DNA of 37,617 nucleotides, taken from positions 1 to 37,617 of the forward strand of contig NZ_JAJQYA010000044.1 of assembly GCF_021729155.1 (NCBI RefSeq), written 5' to 3'. Under the pieces are notes generated by a model that saw only the letters and a list, made by a program, of their open reading frames with translations, was not told the origin of the DNA and searched no databases. A program made the position numbers and the translations under genes. Below, piece after piece: positions 15,621 to 23,728 of this stretch; the stretch's first letter is position 1; the number at the start of each line of letters is the position of its first letter. The DNA comes from Membranihabitans marinus. GTDB lineage: Bacteria > Bacteroidota > Bacteroidia > Chitinophagales > Saprospiraceae.

Positions 15621-17423
15621 TTATTTTAAAATGGTGAAGTCCGGTGATATTAAAGTCAAATACAAGGCAATGGCTGACCTATATTCCAAGTAGTCGCTTC
15701 CTGTATTGCTGGCGCGAAGTTTTTCAATAGCGGTTTTAATATTATTTCGAGTGAATTCACTCATTTGGCCATGAGTATAGAGGATATCTAATTTGTTGAG
15801 CAAGACTTCTGGATCTTTAGCCAATGGTTCACAGCTATTGTAATCGATAAAGGTAGGTTCCACTTCTGTCCAAGCATTAAGCAAACCCCAATTCATGGTC
15901 CATCGATAGATTTGATTCATCATTTCTATGCTGGTTTTGGCGTGATGTATTTGGAATTCAGGGCCGAATAAGTCGCCTTTTTCCTCAAATGAATAGGGTT
16001 GGTAATCGGGTAGATAGAAATTAAATACCGAAGGTGAGGCCAAGGGGATTTGACCTGTACTTTCCCAAAAACCATATCCTGTATTCCAATAAATGCCATT
16101 GATATTATTGAGATCCATGGTTCGAACGACGTGTAAGTACCGAGAGAAGGGATCTCTTAATTTGCCTTGATAAAGAGATTGAATAGAACTGCATTCTCGG
16201 GCTTCAGAGTCTAAGAGCATGGATTTGATCACAGCAGCGAGGTCTCCTCGTTCTCCTTTTCCATTGTTGTTGAATACAGATGCTACCCGATTGATATATC
16301 CAGGGCTAGGATTGGATTTGACTAGGGTTTGAATCAAACGCCGGGCGATAAATGGACCTACGTTGTCGTGCATAAAAAGTATATGCAGGGCAGATCGAAT
16401 ATCTGTCATTCCATCTTGACCAGCGCTTAAGGTGTGACCTAATATTTGTTTTTCACCGGTATCGTGGTATTCCTCATACATCTTCATAGGCGTGGTATAG
16501 TCATTGAGGTAGATGTCTAGGCCGAATCGCGGTTCATCGACCCATTCATTTTCCATGATATTGCCAGGGCCCAAACCGGTAAATACTCTTGCCATTTCAG
16601 ATATGGTATTCATATCATAGGTGGCAATATCGCGACCTTGGCTGTCTTTTTTGTGGGAGCCATCATTGTTGAGTTCGTAAAGACCTATGGTAAATAATTG
16701 CATGACTTCGCGGGCGAAATTTTCATCGGGGTGGAGGTTTTCTTCAGGGTTGGCCTTTGGATTGTTGTAATGACTCAAATAATAGCCCATGGAAGAGTGA
16801 AGGGCTACTTCATTTAATAAGTCTTCAAAATTGCCCAAACCATGGCGGAGGAAGATGTCATAGTAATCGGCTAATGCAACTCCTCTATCTTGCAGATCTG
16901 AATTGAACGATATCACGAATATTTGGCTTAGCGCCCAAGCTACTTTTTGTCGCAAAAGATCCATGTTCATAATATTGTTTTGCCAGTAGGCATATTGAAA
17001 ATGGATCCAATAAGGTCCGAAGAAGTCATCGGGATCTCCCCCGTCATTTAAATGAATTTGATAGGCTTGATCGAAGATGTCATTCATTTGAGGCAACATA
17101 TAGTTTGGTGGTGTGGCTATTTGCTCTTCAATCCAAGCTTCATATCCCAAATCCAATACTCTTTGGATTTCAATTTCATTTCCTCCAAAGGCTGCTTGGG
17201 AGAGAAATCTAGCGCTCGCTTGCTTTTGGCCGTCCAGTCCACTGCCATTGATGGTATTGTCTGCTGCAGCGATGGCTTTTCTTCCTGGGGGTTGGAAATC
17301 ACTACTGCTATATACGGTCACATTGGGATGCTGTTGATCACCTATGTAAGCATTTGAATCTTGAGCAAATGAATGGAAAGTAAGGATAGATAGCAATATA
17401 ATGAGGTAGGGGTTACTTTTCAT
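15621..17423 (-). CDS. DUF1800 family secreted protein
   Basis: A 600-residue protein with signal peptide (MKSNPYLIILLSILTFHSFAQ). DUF1800 hallmarks are ASARFLSQAAFGGNEIEIQRVLDLG (about 65-90, split by a short helix), the middle ENFAREVMQLFTIGLYELN segment (about 230), FTGLGPGNI, and a late KLRDPFSRYLHVVRTM plus LASPSVFNFYLPDY. The family is of unknown function and is usually paired with DUF1501, as here. First gene of the leftward three-gene operon; no clear promoter of the TAnnTTTG type was found upstream, where a C-rich sense strand lies instead. Confidence 0.9.
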   Translation of the reverse strand: MKSNPYLIILLSILTFHSFAQDSNAYIGDQQHPNVTVYSSSDFQPPGRKAIAAADNTINGSGLDGQKQASARFLSQAAFGGNEIEIQRVLDLGYEAWIEEQIATPPNYMLPQMNDIFDQAYQIHLNDGGDPDDFFGPYWIHFQYAYWQNNIMNMDLLRQKVAWALSQIFVISFNSDLQDRGVALADYYDIFLRHGLGNFEDLLNEVALHSSMGYYLSHYNNPKANPEENLHPDENFAREVMQLFTIGLYELNNDGSHKKDSQGRDIATYDMNTISEMARVFTGLGPGNIMENEWVDEPRFGLDIYLNDYTTPMKMYEEYHDTGEKQILGHTLSAGQDGMTDIRSALHILFMHDNVGPFIARRLIQTLVKSNPSPGYINRVASVFNNNGKGERGDLAAVIKSMLLDSEARECSSIQSLYQGKLRDPFSRYLHVVRTMDLNNINGIYWNTGYGFWESTGQIPLASPSVFNFYLPDYQPYSFEEKGDLFGPEFQIHHAKTSIEMMNQIYRWTMNWGLLNAWTEVEPTFIDYNSCEPLAKDPEVLLNKLDILYTHGQMSEFTRNNIKTAIEKLRASNTGSDYLEYRSAIALYLTLISPDFTILK

Positions 17424-18013
17424 AGTTTTTAATGTCTGGGCTTAAAGAAATACTCAATGATTTTTTAACGAAACTTTTAGGAAAAACATATATAATTTAA
17501 AAAATTTAACAAATGAAATTATTATTCCATGGTGGATAGTGTATTGTCGGGATATGGATTGAATAAAATTGGATTCATTTGGTGAAATAAAGGTGGGAGG
17601 TTAAGGTAGGGACAATTGGGAGTTGAGTGCATAATTGGTTTTCAGCATGGAGACAAAAAAACGACGTCGAGGTATATTGATTTTAAGAAGAAAGTGAGGA
17701 TTATTTTAGAGAAGATAGCGGGCTTGATTTGGGGTAGGTTATAATTGTTAGTGTTTAATGTTGAAATGTTGAAATGTGTAAGGTTATTGTTTTGATGTGT
17801 TGAACGAGAGGGGGGTGTAGAAGAAATTGGTATTTGAGAGAAATGTCAAGACGATATAAATTTTGACTTGGCCATGGTAGGGAATTGAAAGGATATTAAG
17901 ACATGATAAGATGGTTTAGATTTTTATTTTAAGTTTTAAGTTGGAGGTGAATAGGGGCGGTAGGATTTTTAAATGGAGGAATTGGTTAAATGGAGGGAAC
18001 TTGGGGAAGTATT
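17424..18013. other. Intergenic region with extreme G-over-C skew
   Basis: No gene is visible in these 590 bp. Counting by eye from 17521 to 18000 gives about 147 G and 23 C on the plus strand (roughly 31% and 5%). A leftward transcript would therefore be C-rich and G-poor, the composition of Rho-utilisation sites. The skew stops at the insertion sequence boundary (18014). Confidence 0.6.
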
Positions 18014-18030
18014 ATATAATTAGTTATTTA
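18014..18030 (+). repeat. Left terminal inverted repeat of the IS
   Basis: ATATAATTAGTTATTTA, identical to the reverse complement of 18962-18978 and repeated at 109-125 (inverted) and 37493-37509. Confidence 0.9.
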
Positions 18031-18076
18031 AAGGATAAGCGATTATTCAATTATAGTAACGAAAATTTATTACGTC

Positions 18077-18964
18077 ATGGAAGATAAATTTAAAAGCCTA
18101 TCTATCGAGGACTTTTACAAGCGTTTCCCAAATAGTAAAAGTTGCTTAAATTACCTGGCTCACCAAAAGTGGGCATCCGGATTTACCTGTAAACATTGTG
18201 GACATCATCGATATTGTAGCGGCGGAAAGCCGCACATTAGGCAGTGTTCAAAATGCCGATATAAAGAATCGGCCACGGCCAATACCTTATTTCACAAAGT
18301 AAAGTTTGACCTGCTCAAAGCATTCAACATTGTCTACTTAATCGCCACCAGTAAAAAGGGGATCTCATCTTGTGAATTGAGCCGCAAATTGCAGGTGAGA
18401 CAAAAGACTTGTTGGTTGTTCCGGCTCAAAGTTTTGCAGGCCATGAAAAGCCATCAAAAGGTCGGGTTAAGTGGAAAAGTGGAACTTTCAGATTTCAAAA
18501 TCGGCATGAAAAAGACCTTGCAAAACGGCCAAGAAGTACAGTACAAGAAGATCGTAGTCCTTGCCATAGAGAAAAAAGGCAAGGGAATATCTCATGGTTA
18601 TGCTATTTCTACAAATAGTCGAAGCGCCAAAGAAATCAACCGTTTATCAGATAGATGTGTAAATCTAGACGCGAAAATCACTTGTTATAAGAAGCATGGC
18701 TATGACCAAATTTGCCAGAAATATCCGGTAGTGAAAAGAATTAGAAAATCTAAAAAATCGATAATGCCTCTATCGAATAGAATGAAGAATAGTATAACGA
18801 CTTGGTTGAGAGGCACTCATCACCATGCCGAATTATTGCAGTATTATTTGGACGAATTTTGCTATCGTTTTAATCGCAATAAGATGAAGGCTGAAATTTT
18901 CGATCATTTATTGGAGCGCATGGTTCGCCATAGGCCGCGGACCTATTTGGACATTATCCACTAA
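18077..18964 (+). CDS. IS1595 (ISXO2-like) family transposase, possibly with altered catalytic site
   Basis: The 295-residue protein has the family's N-terminal zinc ribbon (Cys38, Cys41, Cys57, Cys60), a helix-turn-helix-like stretch (about 90-120) and an RNase H-like transposase domain (about 130-270) ending in WLRGTHHHAE and LDEFCYRFNRN, both typical of the family. The first catalytic aspartate normally lies in a G-x-VE-[IV]-DE motif; here the segment reads GKVELSDFKIG, so serine (138) takes its place and an aspartate (139) is shifted by one. A later aspartate (198, VNLDAK) and asparagine (234) are in plausible positions. The frame is intact, so either the site is tolerated, the alignment shifts, or this copy cannot move by itself. 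Confidence 0.88.
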   Translation: MEDKFKSLSIEDFYKRFPNSKSCLNYLAHQKWASGFTCKHCGHHRYCSGGKPHIRQCSKCRYKESATANTLFHKVKFDLLKAFNIVYLIATSKKGISSCELSRKLQVRQKTCWLFRLKVLQAMKSHQKVGLSGKVELSDFKIGMKKTLQNGQEVQYKKIVVLAIEKKGKGISHGYAISTNSRSAKEINRLSDRCVNLDAKITCYKKHGYDQICQKYPVVKRIRKSKKSIMPLSNRMKNSITTWLRGTHHHAELLQYYLDEFCYRFNRNKMKAEIFDHLLERMVRHRPRTYLDIIH

Positions 18965-18978
18965 ATAACTAATTATAT
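18962..18978 (-). repeat. Right terminal inverted repeat of the IS
   Basis: Reverse complement of the left repeat over 17 bp. It overlaps the transposase stop codon. Confidence 0.9.
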
Positions 18979-19313
18979 GGGAACAAATCCTCCCCTCGAT
19001 AAAACTCCCAAATTTTTTTGCCGAGGTTCCCTATCACTTCATTTTATATACCTAGATTATCAACAATATCATCGTAGATCAATTCTACTTTGCATACATC
19101 CTGTCTGCTTATAAACTTAAAAATGTCAATCCAAAAATTCAAGGGAAATAATAAATTAACCTCCTTATAGCCCTATACTTCTTCTAAACGTATTATTAAT
19201 ATAAAGCGTTATTAAACATATAATTAACAATGTTTGTATTTAAATACAGTTATTCCCGCTTTGCCGCGAATCTCTTTCTTGATAATTAATAGAATTACAT
19301 TATATTTGTATTT
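18979..19313. other. Intergenic region right of the IS, C-rich on the plus strand
   Basis: No gene is seen in these 335 bp. From 18981 to 19200 the plus strand has about 51 C and 18 G, the reverse of the bias on the other side of the element. An interrupted inverted repeat (GGGAA 18979-18983 with TTCCC 19027-19031; CCTCG 18994-18998 with CGAGG 19022-19026) abuts the IS. The last 35 bp hold the promoter of the metal-handling operon. Confidence 0.55.
19279..19308 (+). promoter_or_regulatory. Consensus promoter of the metal-handling operon, leaderless start
   Basis: TTG (19279-19281), exactly 19 nt of spacer, then TATATTTG (19301-19308): a perfect Bacteroidota promoter. The start site is expected about 5-7 nt later, which falls on the ATG at 19314. 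Confidence 0.85.
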
Positions 19314-19745
19314 ATGATCTTGCAGAAAATAGCCAGTATCGCCCTTTTATCAATCTATGTATTCGTCTCTTCGGGAATACAAGGCGTGGTCTATTTCTGT
19401 AGCGATGAATGGGTCTCAATAAAGATATTCTCGGAAATTGAAGACGAATTGTGTACCGTCATGCCTTGTTGTACAGATTCCGAAGATAGTTGCGAAGAGA
19501 GCGACGACAGCGAGGAGGATTGCTGTGTCGAAGAAATCTTTAGCTTAGACTATGCAGCCGAACGCGTGGTCTCATCTCCATCCACATTTAGTGAATTTGT
19601 CGCTGTAGATAACGCTATTTTTATAGAAAAAATAAGTCTTTTAACTGTACCAGAAATCAATAATTTTGGTACCGTCCTAAAATATCCCCCCGATGGCATG
19701 CCACCATTGTACATCAAGCATCATTCCCTAGTATTTTATGGTTGA
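19314..19745 (+). CDS. HYC_CC_PP-like small cysteine-rich exported protein
   Basis: The 143-residue protein has an N-terminal hydrophobic segment (IASIALLSIYVFVSSGI), then VVYFCSDEWVSIKIF, a Cys-rich acidic middle (PCCTDSEDSCEE and EEDCCVEE, about 58-83) and a proline-containing C-terminus (YPPDGMPPLYIKHHS). This layout matches the HYC_CC_PP family of Bacteroidota, here with YFC in place of HYC. The family commonly precedes an HMA protein and a TonB receptor, as it does here, so binding of copper or another soft metal in the periplasm or membrane is a reasonable inference. The paired cysteines and histidines could ligate metal. No experiment on the family is known to me. The promoter suggests translation from a leaderless mRNA. 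Confidence 0.75.
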   Translation: MILQKIASIALLSIYVFVSSGIQGVVYFCSDEWVSIKIFSEIEDELCTVMPCCTDSEDSCEESDDSEEDCCVEEIFSLDYAAERVVSSPSTFSEFVAVDNAIFIEKISLLTVPEINNFGTVLKYPPDGMPPLYIKHHSLVFYG

Positions 19746-19836
19746 ATCTAATTGATGATTTTTGTTTTCTATGTATTGAATTTCAATGAATTACATAGAT
19801 GGTTTTTATTATTTATCAATTAAATTTTGTTTAATC

Positions 19837-20190
19837 ATGAGAAGAATATTTCAAATAATACTATGTACTGGGTTTTTATATTTCTTTAATTCTGCAGCAA
19901 TTACAGCCCAAAGTGTGGTTACCGATACTCTCACCGTTCAGGGTGTTTGTGGAATGTGTGAAAAAAGAATTGAGAAAGCAGCCTTTGTCAAAGGTGTGAA
20001 AATGGCAGAATGGGATAAAAATGTACAAAAACTGGTCTTGGTTTATAAACCTAAGAAAACCAATTTGGAAACCATATCATCTGCAGTAGCCAATGTCGGT
20101 CACGATACTGAATTGGCCAAGGCACCCCAAGCCGCATACGATGAATTGCCTGATTGTTGCGCCTACAGAGATGGTGTGAAACCTCACTAA
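19837..20190 (+). CDS. Secreted heavy-metal-associated (HMA) domain protein
   Basis: A signal peptide (MRRIFQIILCTGFLYFFN, ending near AITAQ) leads into a single HMA fold (about residues 30-95) with the metal-binding loop GVCGMCEKRIEKA and the beta strand KNVQKLVLVYKP. Two cysteines of GMC-type spacing bind Cu(I), Zn or similar metals in this family. The tail adds a second Cys-Cys plus a histidine (LPDCCAYRDGVKPH). I start the gene at 19837, where the signal peptide begins; an upstream in-frame ATG at 19786 adds 17 residues not typical of a signal peptide. It lies 16 bp before the receptor gene and should act as its periplasmic partner. Confidence 0.88.
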   Translation: MRRIFQIILCTGFLYFFNSAAITAQSVVTDTLTVQGVCGMCEKRIEKAAFVKGVKMAEWDKNVQKLVLVYKPKKTNLETISSAVANVGHDTELAKAPQAAYDELPDCCAYRDGVKPH

Positions 20191-20205
20191 AATAGGTTAT
20201 AAATC

Positions 20206-22449
20206 ATGCAAAAATATTTAAAGTTAAATATCATTCTTCTACTGGTATTGTTTAGTTCTGCTTTGCAGGCTCAGACAATAGCCATAGAAGGAAAGGTCTA
20301 TGAAAATAGTGCTGAAGGGGATAAAATTCCTTTGGTGGGGGCCAATATTCAAGTCCTTGGTGAAGATGTAGGGACTGCTTCAGATATCAATGGTGAGTTT
20401 TCACTTATATGCTCTACTACAGCAACTCATGTCGTTGTCAGTTATACGGGGTATTCTCCAGATACCCTAGGCATAGAGGATCAACAACAACTCAATGTGG
20501 AGTTGGTTCCCAATGTAGCCCTTGATGAAGTACGAGTGGTGTATCGAAAAAAATCAAATGAAATATCCTACTTAAACCCGATTAAAATCGAGGAAATTTC
20601 AGAAGATGAATTGCGGAAAGCCGCTTGTTGTAATCTCAGTGAAAGCTTTGATACTAGTCCAAGTGTGGATGTTTCTTTTACCGATGCCATTACTGGTACT
20701 CGGCAAATTCAAATGTTGGGTTTAGCTGGTCCATATGCTCAAATTACTTCAGAAAATATGCCTAGCGTTCGCGGTTTAAGTGCGATACAAGGACTGGTGT
20801 TTGTTCCTGGAGCTTGGGTCGAAGGAATGCAGTTGAATAAGGGAACGGGTAGTGTGCTCAACGGATATGAAAGTATTTCAGGACAGATCAATATCGAATT
20901 GAAAAAACCTGAAAATACCGATCGTATACATGCCAATTTTTATGGTAATGAAGGAGGTCGTTTAGAAGGCAATCTCAATTTATCCCATAAATTTTCAGAG
21001 GAGTCTTCAACAGCCTTATTTTTGCACGCTAAGCAAAACGTTATTAAACACGATAGAAATGGAGATGGATTTTTAGATCAGCCTATTGGTACTCATTTTA
21101 TGGGTATGAATAGATGGAAGTTTATCCCTAATGAGCGTTTGCGTTTTCAATTTGGAGTAAAGGCCACCGTAATAGATAATCAAGGTGGACAGTTGGATTT
21201 TGACCCTGAAAACAATGAGATAGGCAATACATTGTGGGGTATGACGAATACAGTAGAGAGATTTGAGGCTTGGGCCAAAGTGGGGTTGCTTTCGGCATTG
21301 CCATGGCAGTCTATGGGGTTGCAATTGTCAGCGTCACACCATGATGAAGAAAATCTTTTTGGTCGAAATTTATACAATGCCAATCAAACCTCGCTTTATG
21401 CCAATTATATCTTTCAAACCATATTGTGGAATACACAACACGGTATCAAGATGGGGGCTAGTTTTCAGTACGACGATTTCGATGAAGAGCTGACCGACTA
21501 TCATTTTTTACGGGAAGAAATAGTGCCAGGAGTATATGGTGAGTACACCTTTACACCATCGGAGACTTTTTCTTTAGTTGCAGGTTTGAGATTTGATCAC
21601 CACAATCAATACGGGGGATTTGTTACTCCGAGATTTCATTTGCGAAAGGCATTTAGTGATGAGTCTGTTTTTAGAGCTTCCTTTGGTAGGGGGCAGAGAA
21701 CAGCTTCTGTTATTGCTGAAAATTTTGGGGTTTTGGCCAGTAGTCGCAACTGGTTGTTCTTGGGTGTAGAAGGTGATAATCCTTATGGATTGGCGCCAGA
21801 AATAGCTTGGAATGTAGGTTTGAATTATACAAAACCTTTTCGATTAGACTACAAGGATGGCAGTTTTTCTGTAGATGTATACCGAACGGATTTCACCAAT
21901 CGAGTAGTTGTAGATTTGGATAATAATGCCCAAGAAATTTCTTTTTACAACGTTGAAAATGCCTCGTTTTCCAATACTGTTCAATTACAAGTCGATTACA
22001 ATCTATTGCGACAGTTGGGATTGCGAATGGCTTATCGATGGGTTGATTCTCAGGTTAAATATACCAATGGTTGGGAAGAAGTTCCACTTAATGCCAAGCA
22101 CAGAGCATTTGTAAATCTAGCCTATACCAGCGATAATGAAAAATGGAGAATTGATGCGACTTATAATTGGCAAGGCAGCAAGCGACTTCCTAATACGAGC
22201 GCTAATCCGGCCACTTATCAGTTGTCCTCTAAATCTCCTTCATTTTCAGTAGTTAATACTCAGGTCACCCGAGTATGGGGATCTGCTTTTGAACTCTATC
22301 TAGGGATGGAGAACGTATTTGATTACCGACAACAGGACGCTATTTTGTCACATGAAGAACCATTTGGCAGTTATTTTGATGCATCTATGATTTGGGGACC
22401 AGTCTTTGGTCGTAACACATATTTGGGTTTGCGTTATACCTTGTTGTAA
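20206..22449 (+). CDS. TonB-dependent receptor, putative metal-complex importer
   Basis: The 747-residue protein has a signal peptide (ending near ALQAQ), a carboxypeptidase-D-like beta domain (about 23-110, with GANIQVLGEDVGTASDINGEF), a plug (about 125-230) and an outer-membrane barrel ending in an aromatic strand (NTYLGLRYTLL). The plug contains AACCNLSESFDTSPSVDVSF and GTRQIQMLGLAGPYAQI, a signature of the Bacteroidota receptors that follow HMA proteins; the adjacent Cys-Cys is a candidate metal contact. Copper or another soft metal is inferred from the neighbours, not shown. No regulator gene is adjacent. Confidence 0.9.
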   Translation: MQKYLKLNIILLLVLFSSALQAQTIAIEGKVYENSAEGDKIPLVGANIQVLGEDVGTASDINGEFSLICSTTATHVVVSYTGYSPDTLGIEDQQQLNVELVPNVALDEVRVVYRKKSNEISYLNPIKIEEISEDELRKAACCNLSESFDTSPSVDVSFTDAITGTRQIQMLGLAGPYAQITSENMPSVRGLSAIQGLVFVPGAWVEGMQLNKGTGSVLNGYESISGQINIELKKPENTDRIHANFYGNEGGRLEGNLNLSHKFSEESSTALFLHAKQNVIKHDRNGDGFLDQPIGTHFMGMNRWKFIPNERLRFQFGVKATVIDNQGGQLDFDPENNEIGNTLWGMTNTVERFEAWAKVGLLSALPWQSMGLQLSASHHDEENLFGRNLYNANQTSLYANYIFQTILWNTQHGIKMGASFQYDDFDEELTDYHFLREEIVPGVYGEYTFTPSETFSLVAGLRFDHHNQYGGFVTPRFHLRKAFSDESVFRASFGRGQRTASVIAENFGVLASSRNWLFLGVEGDNPYGLAPEIAWNVGLNYTKPFRLDYKDGSFSVDVYRTDFTNRVVVDLDNNAQEISFYNVENASFSNTVQLQVDYNLLRQLGLRMAYRWVDSQVKYTNGWEEVPLNAKHRAFVNLAYTSDNEKWRIDATYNWQGSKRLPNTSANPATYQLSSKSPSFSVVNTQVTRVWGSAFELYLGMENVFDYRQQDAILSHEEPFGSYFDASMIWGPVFGRNTYLGLRYTLL

Positions 22450-22477
22450 TATAGAATAAAATTTGTAGATAATTTAT

Positions 22478-22516
22478 GAGGGTTTCTTGGTTTCATACTG
22501 AGAAATCCTCTTTTTT
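22478..22516 (+). terminator. Intrinsic terminator after the TonB receptor gene
   Basis: GAGGGTTTCT (22478-22487) pairs with AGAAATCCTC (22501-22510) over 10 bp with one G-U, a 13-nt loop, and six T follow. Confidence 0.85.
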
Positions 22517-22543
22517 GTTAACTAAATCAAAGGGTAATTCATA

Positions 22544-23050
22544 TTAATCTTCTGGTACACTCATCCTTAAATCTACTACTCTAAATCTCCAACCTTTCTC
22601 TTTGACAAAAGGACGATCGAACCACTTTTGAAAAAGGATGGCTAATCCCCATACTGCCGGACCGGGCAAAAGGAGTTCAGGACGTAGTTTCAATTCGTAA
22701 ATCGTTCCGATAATACCTGCTACCGTCCCTGATATACCTAGACTATAAATAGGATAAATAAAAAAGCGTCCCTTGCGATGATAATTGTCGCGGGGAATAA
22801 TATGCTCTATGTCACCGACAAAAAATACTTCTGTAGTGGTGATGATGACAGATTCATCTGGAATGATATTGACTATCTCTTGGTCAATATAATAATCTCT
22901 GTCCTTTAGTTTGACTTTAATCTCAGCCCCTATAGGTATCTTCATGGTTCGAGTAGAACCTATTTTTTCTATTTGTAGATAAATTTGGCCCTGGGCTATA
23001 TTGGGCAATAGGAGGTAGGCTAAAGCCAAGGAAAAGAAAAATAGCTTCAT
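22544..23050 (-). CDS. Unknown exported protein downstream of rnpA
   Basis: I do not recognise this 168-residue protein. A signal peptide (MKLFFFSLALAYLLLPNIAQG) is followed by a beta-rich part (about 22-95; repeated I/V-rich strands such as DESVIITTTEVFFV) and a C-terminal part with two likely membrane-embedded segments (about 96-120 and 127-142). Its ATG overlaps the rnpA stop by four bases, so the two genes are translated together from the rpmH promoter. A link to ribosome or RNA-processing biology is only positional. It could be a small envelope protein carried along in the housekeeping operon. Confidence 0.7.
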   Translation of the reverse strand: MKLFFFSLALAYLLLPNIAQGQIYLQIEKIGSTRTMKIPIGAEIKVKLKDRDYYIDQEIVNIIPDESVIITTTEVFFVGDIEHIIPRDNYHRKGRFFIYPIYSLGISGTVAGIIGTIYELKLRPELLLPGPAVWGLAILFQKWFDRPFVKEKGWRFRVVDLRMSVPED

Positions 23051-23439
23051 GGTTTAGAAAATTTTAATATAAAACGATTGACACTGTCAAATATCACTTT
23101 ATATTCTGGTATTTCTTTTCCGAGATAGAGAACTACAATGCCCATTTGTGAAATATGCTGGGCTTGAAGATTCTGATAGAGGAGATGTTTTTGGAGTCGA
23201 TAGGCCTCACGCATTAAGCGTTTGATACGATTTCGATCAGTGGCCTTTCTAAACTTTCTCTTGGATACGGTAAACGCACATCGATAGTCTGCCTCTACTG
23301 TCTCTGCAGTAGAGGGCAAGGCTCCGTATATAAATAAAAGCGGGTAATGCTGAACTTTTCTTCCATTTTCAAATAAAGATTCTATCGCAGAAGGATCTTT
23401 GAGTTTTTCGTTTTTTCGAAAATGGAAGTCAGCATTCAA
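23047..23439 (-). CDS. rnpA: Ribonuclease P protein component
   Basis: RnpA is the protein subunit of RNase P, which trims 5' leaders from tRNA precursors together with the catalytic RNA. The 130-residue protein has the expected size. It carries the conserved basic RNR-type helix (KRKFRKATDRNRIKRLMREAYR, split here by position about 67-88) and a typical F..R..eklk start. It lies 12 bp after rpmH, the usual bacterial pairing. The gene is in the window with a tRNA-like RNA whose ends would be a substrate of this enzyme. Confidence 0.95.
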   Translation of the reverse strand: MNADFHFRKNEKLKDPSAIESLFENGRKVQHYPLLFIYGALPSTAETVEADYRCAFTVSKRKFRKATDRNRIKRLMREAYRLQKHLLYQNLQAQHISQMGIVVLYLGKEIPEYKVIFDSVNRFILKFSKP

Positions 23440-23451
23440 GATAAATGTCGA

Positions 23452-23607
23452 TTATTTAAGCGTAAACTCAGAAGAAACAGACAACTTATGTCTTCCCTTT
23501 TTTCTTCTTCTATTGATTACTTTACGACCGTTTTTTGTGCTCATTCTGGATCTAAATCCGTGTTTATTTTTTCTCTTTCGCACTGATGGTTGAAATGTCC
23601 TTTTCAT
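23452..23607 (-). CDS. rpmH: 50S ribosomal protein L34
   Basis: The 51-codon frame reads [20 protein letters not shown] then a basic stretch with MSTKNGRKV and [10 protein letters not shown], the L34 signature. L34 is a very small rRNA-binding protein of the large subunit. It is first in the rpmH-rnpA operon and has a strong promoter 58 bp upstream. Confidence 0.97.
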   Translation of the reverse strand: MKRTFQPSVRKRKNKHGFRSRMSTKNGRKVINRRRKKGRHKLSVSSEFTLK

Positions 23608-23664
23608 GATTCAGTCTTCGTTTTAGTATTGTATAAATTGATTGCCCCTTTTTGAAAGGGTGTG

Positions 23665-23694
23665 CAAATTTAGCAGTTATTTATTAAGAAACAA
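23665..23694 (-). promoter_or_regulatory. Consensus promoter of the rpmH-rnpA operon
   Basis: On the minus strand TTG (23694-23692) is followed by 19 nt and TAAATTTG (23672-23665), matching TTG-N19-TAnnTTTG. It lies about 57 bp before the rpmH start codon. Confidence 0.85.
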
Positions 23695-23728
23695 AACTTT
23701 AGCAACAAATATGATGGCAAATGCTGGA

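Larger units (their letters stand above)
18014..18978 (+). mobile_element. Complete IS1595-like insertion sequence (965 bp)
   Basis: Terminal inverted repeats of 17 bp match perfectly (18014-18030 and 18962-18978, ATATAATTAGTTATTTA inward); allowing two mismatches the match reaches 25 bp. One transposase gene fills the element, and its stop codon lies inside the right repeat. The left boundary is confirmed by the two other copies in this window, which lose similarity at the same base. I see no 8-bp target duplication: the flanks are GAAGTATT and GGGAACAA. A GGGAAC also occurs 13 bp left of the element (17995-18000). Three copies in or at the edges of 37.6 kb suggest an active or recently active element. 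Confidence 0.9.

Noticed and set aside
18409-18618. Open frame inside the transposase gene
   Set aside because: Overlaps the transposase in another frame and shows no family features.
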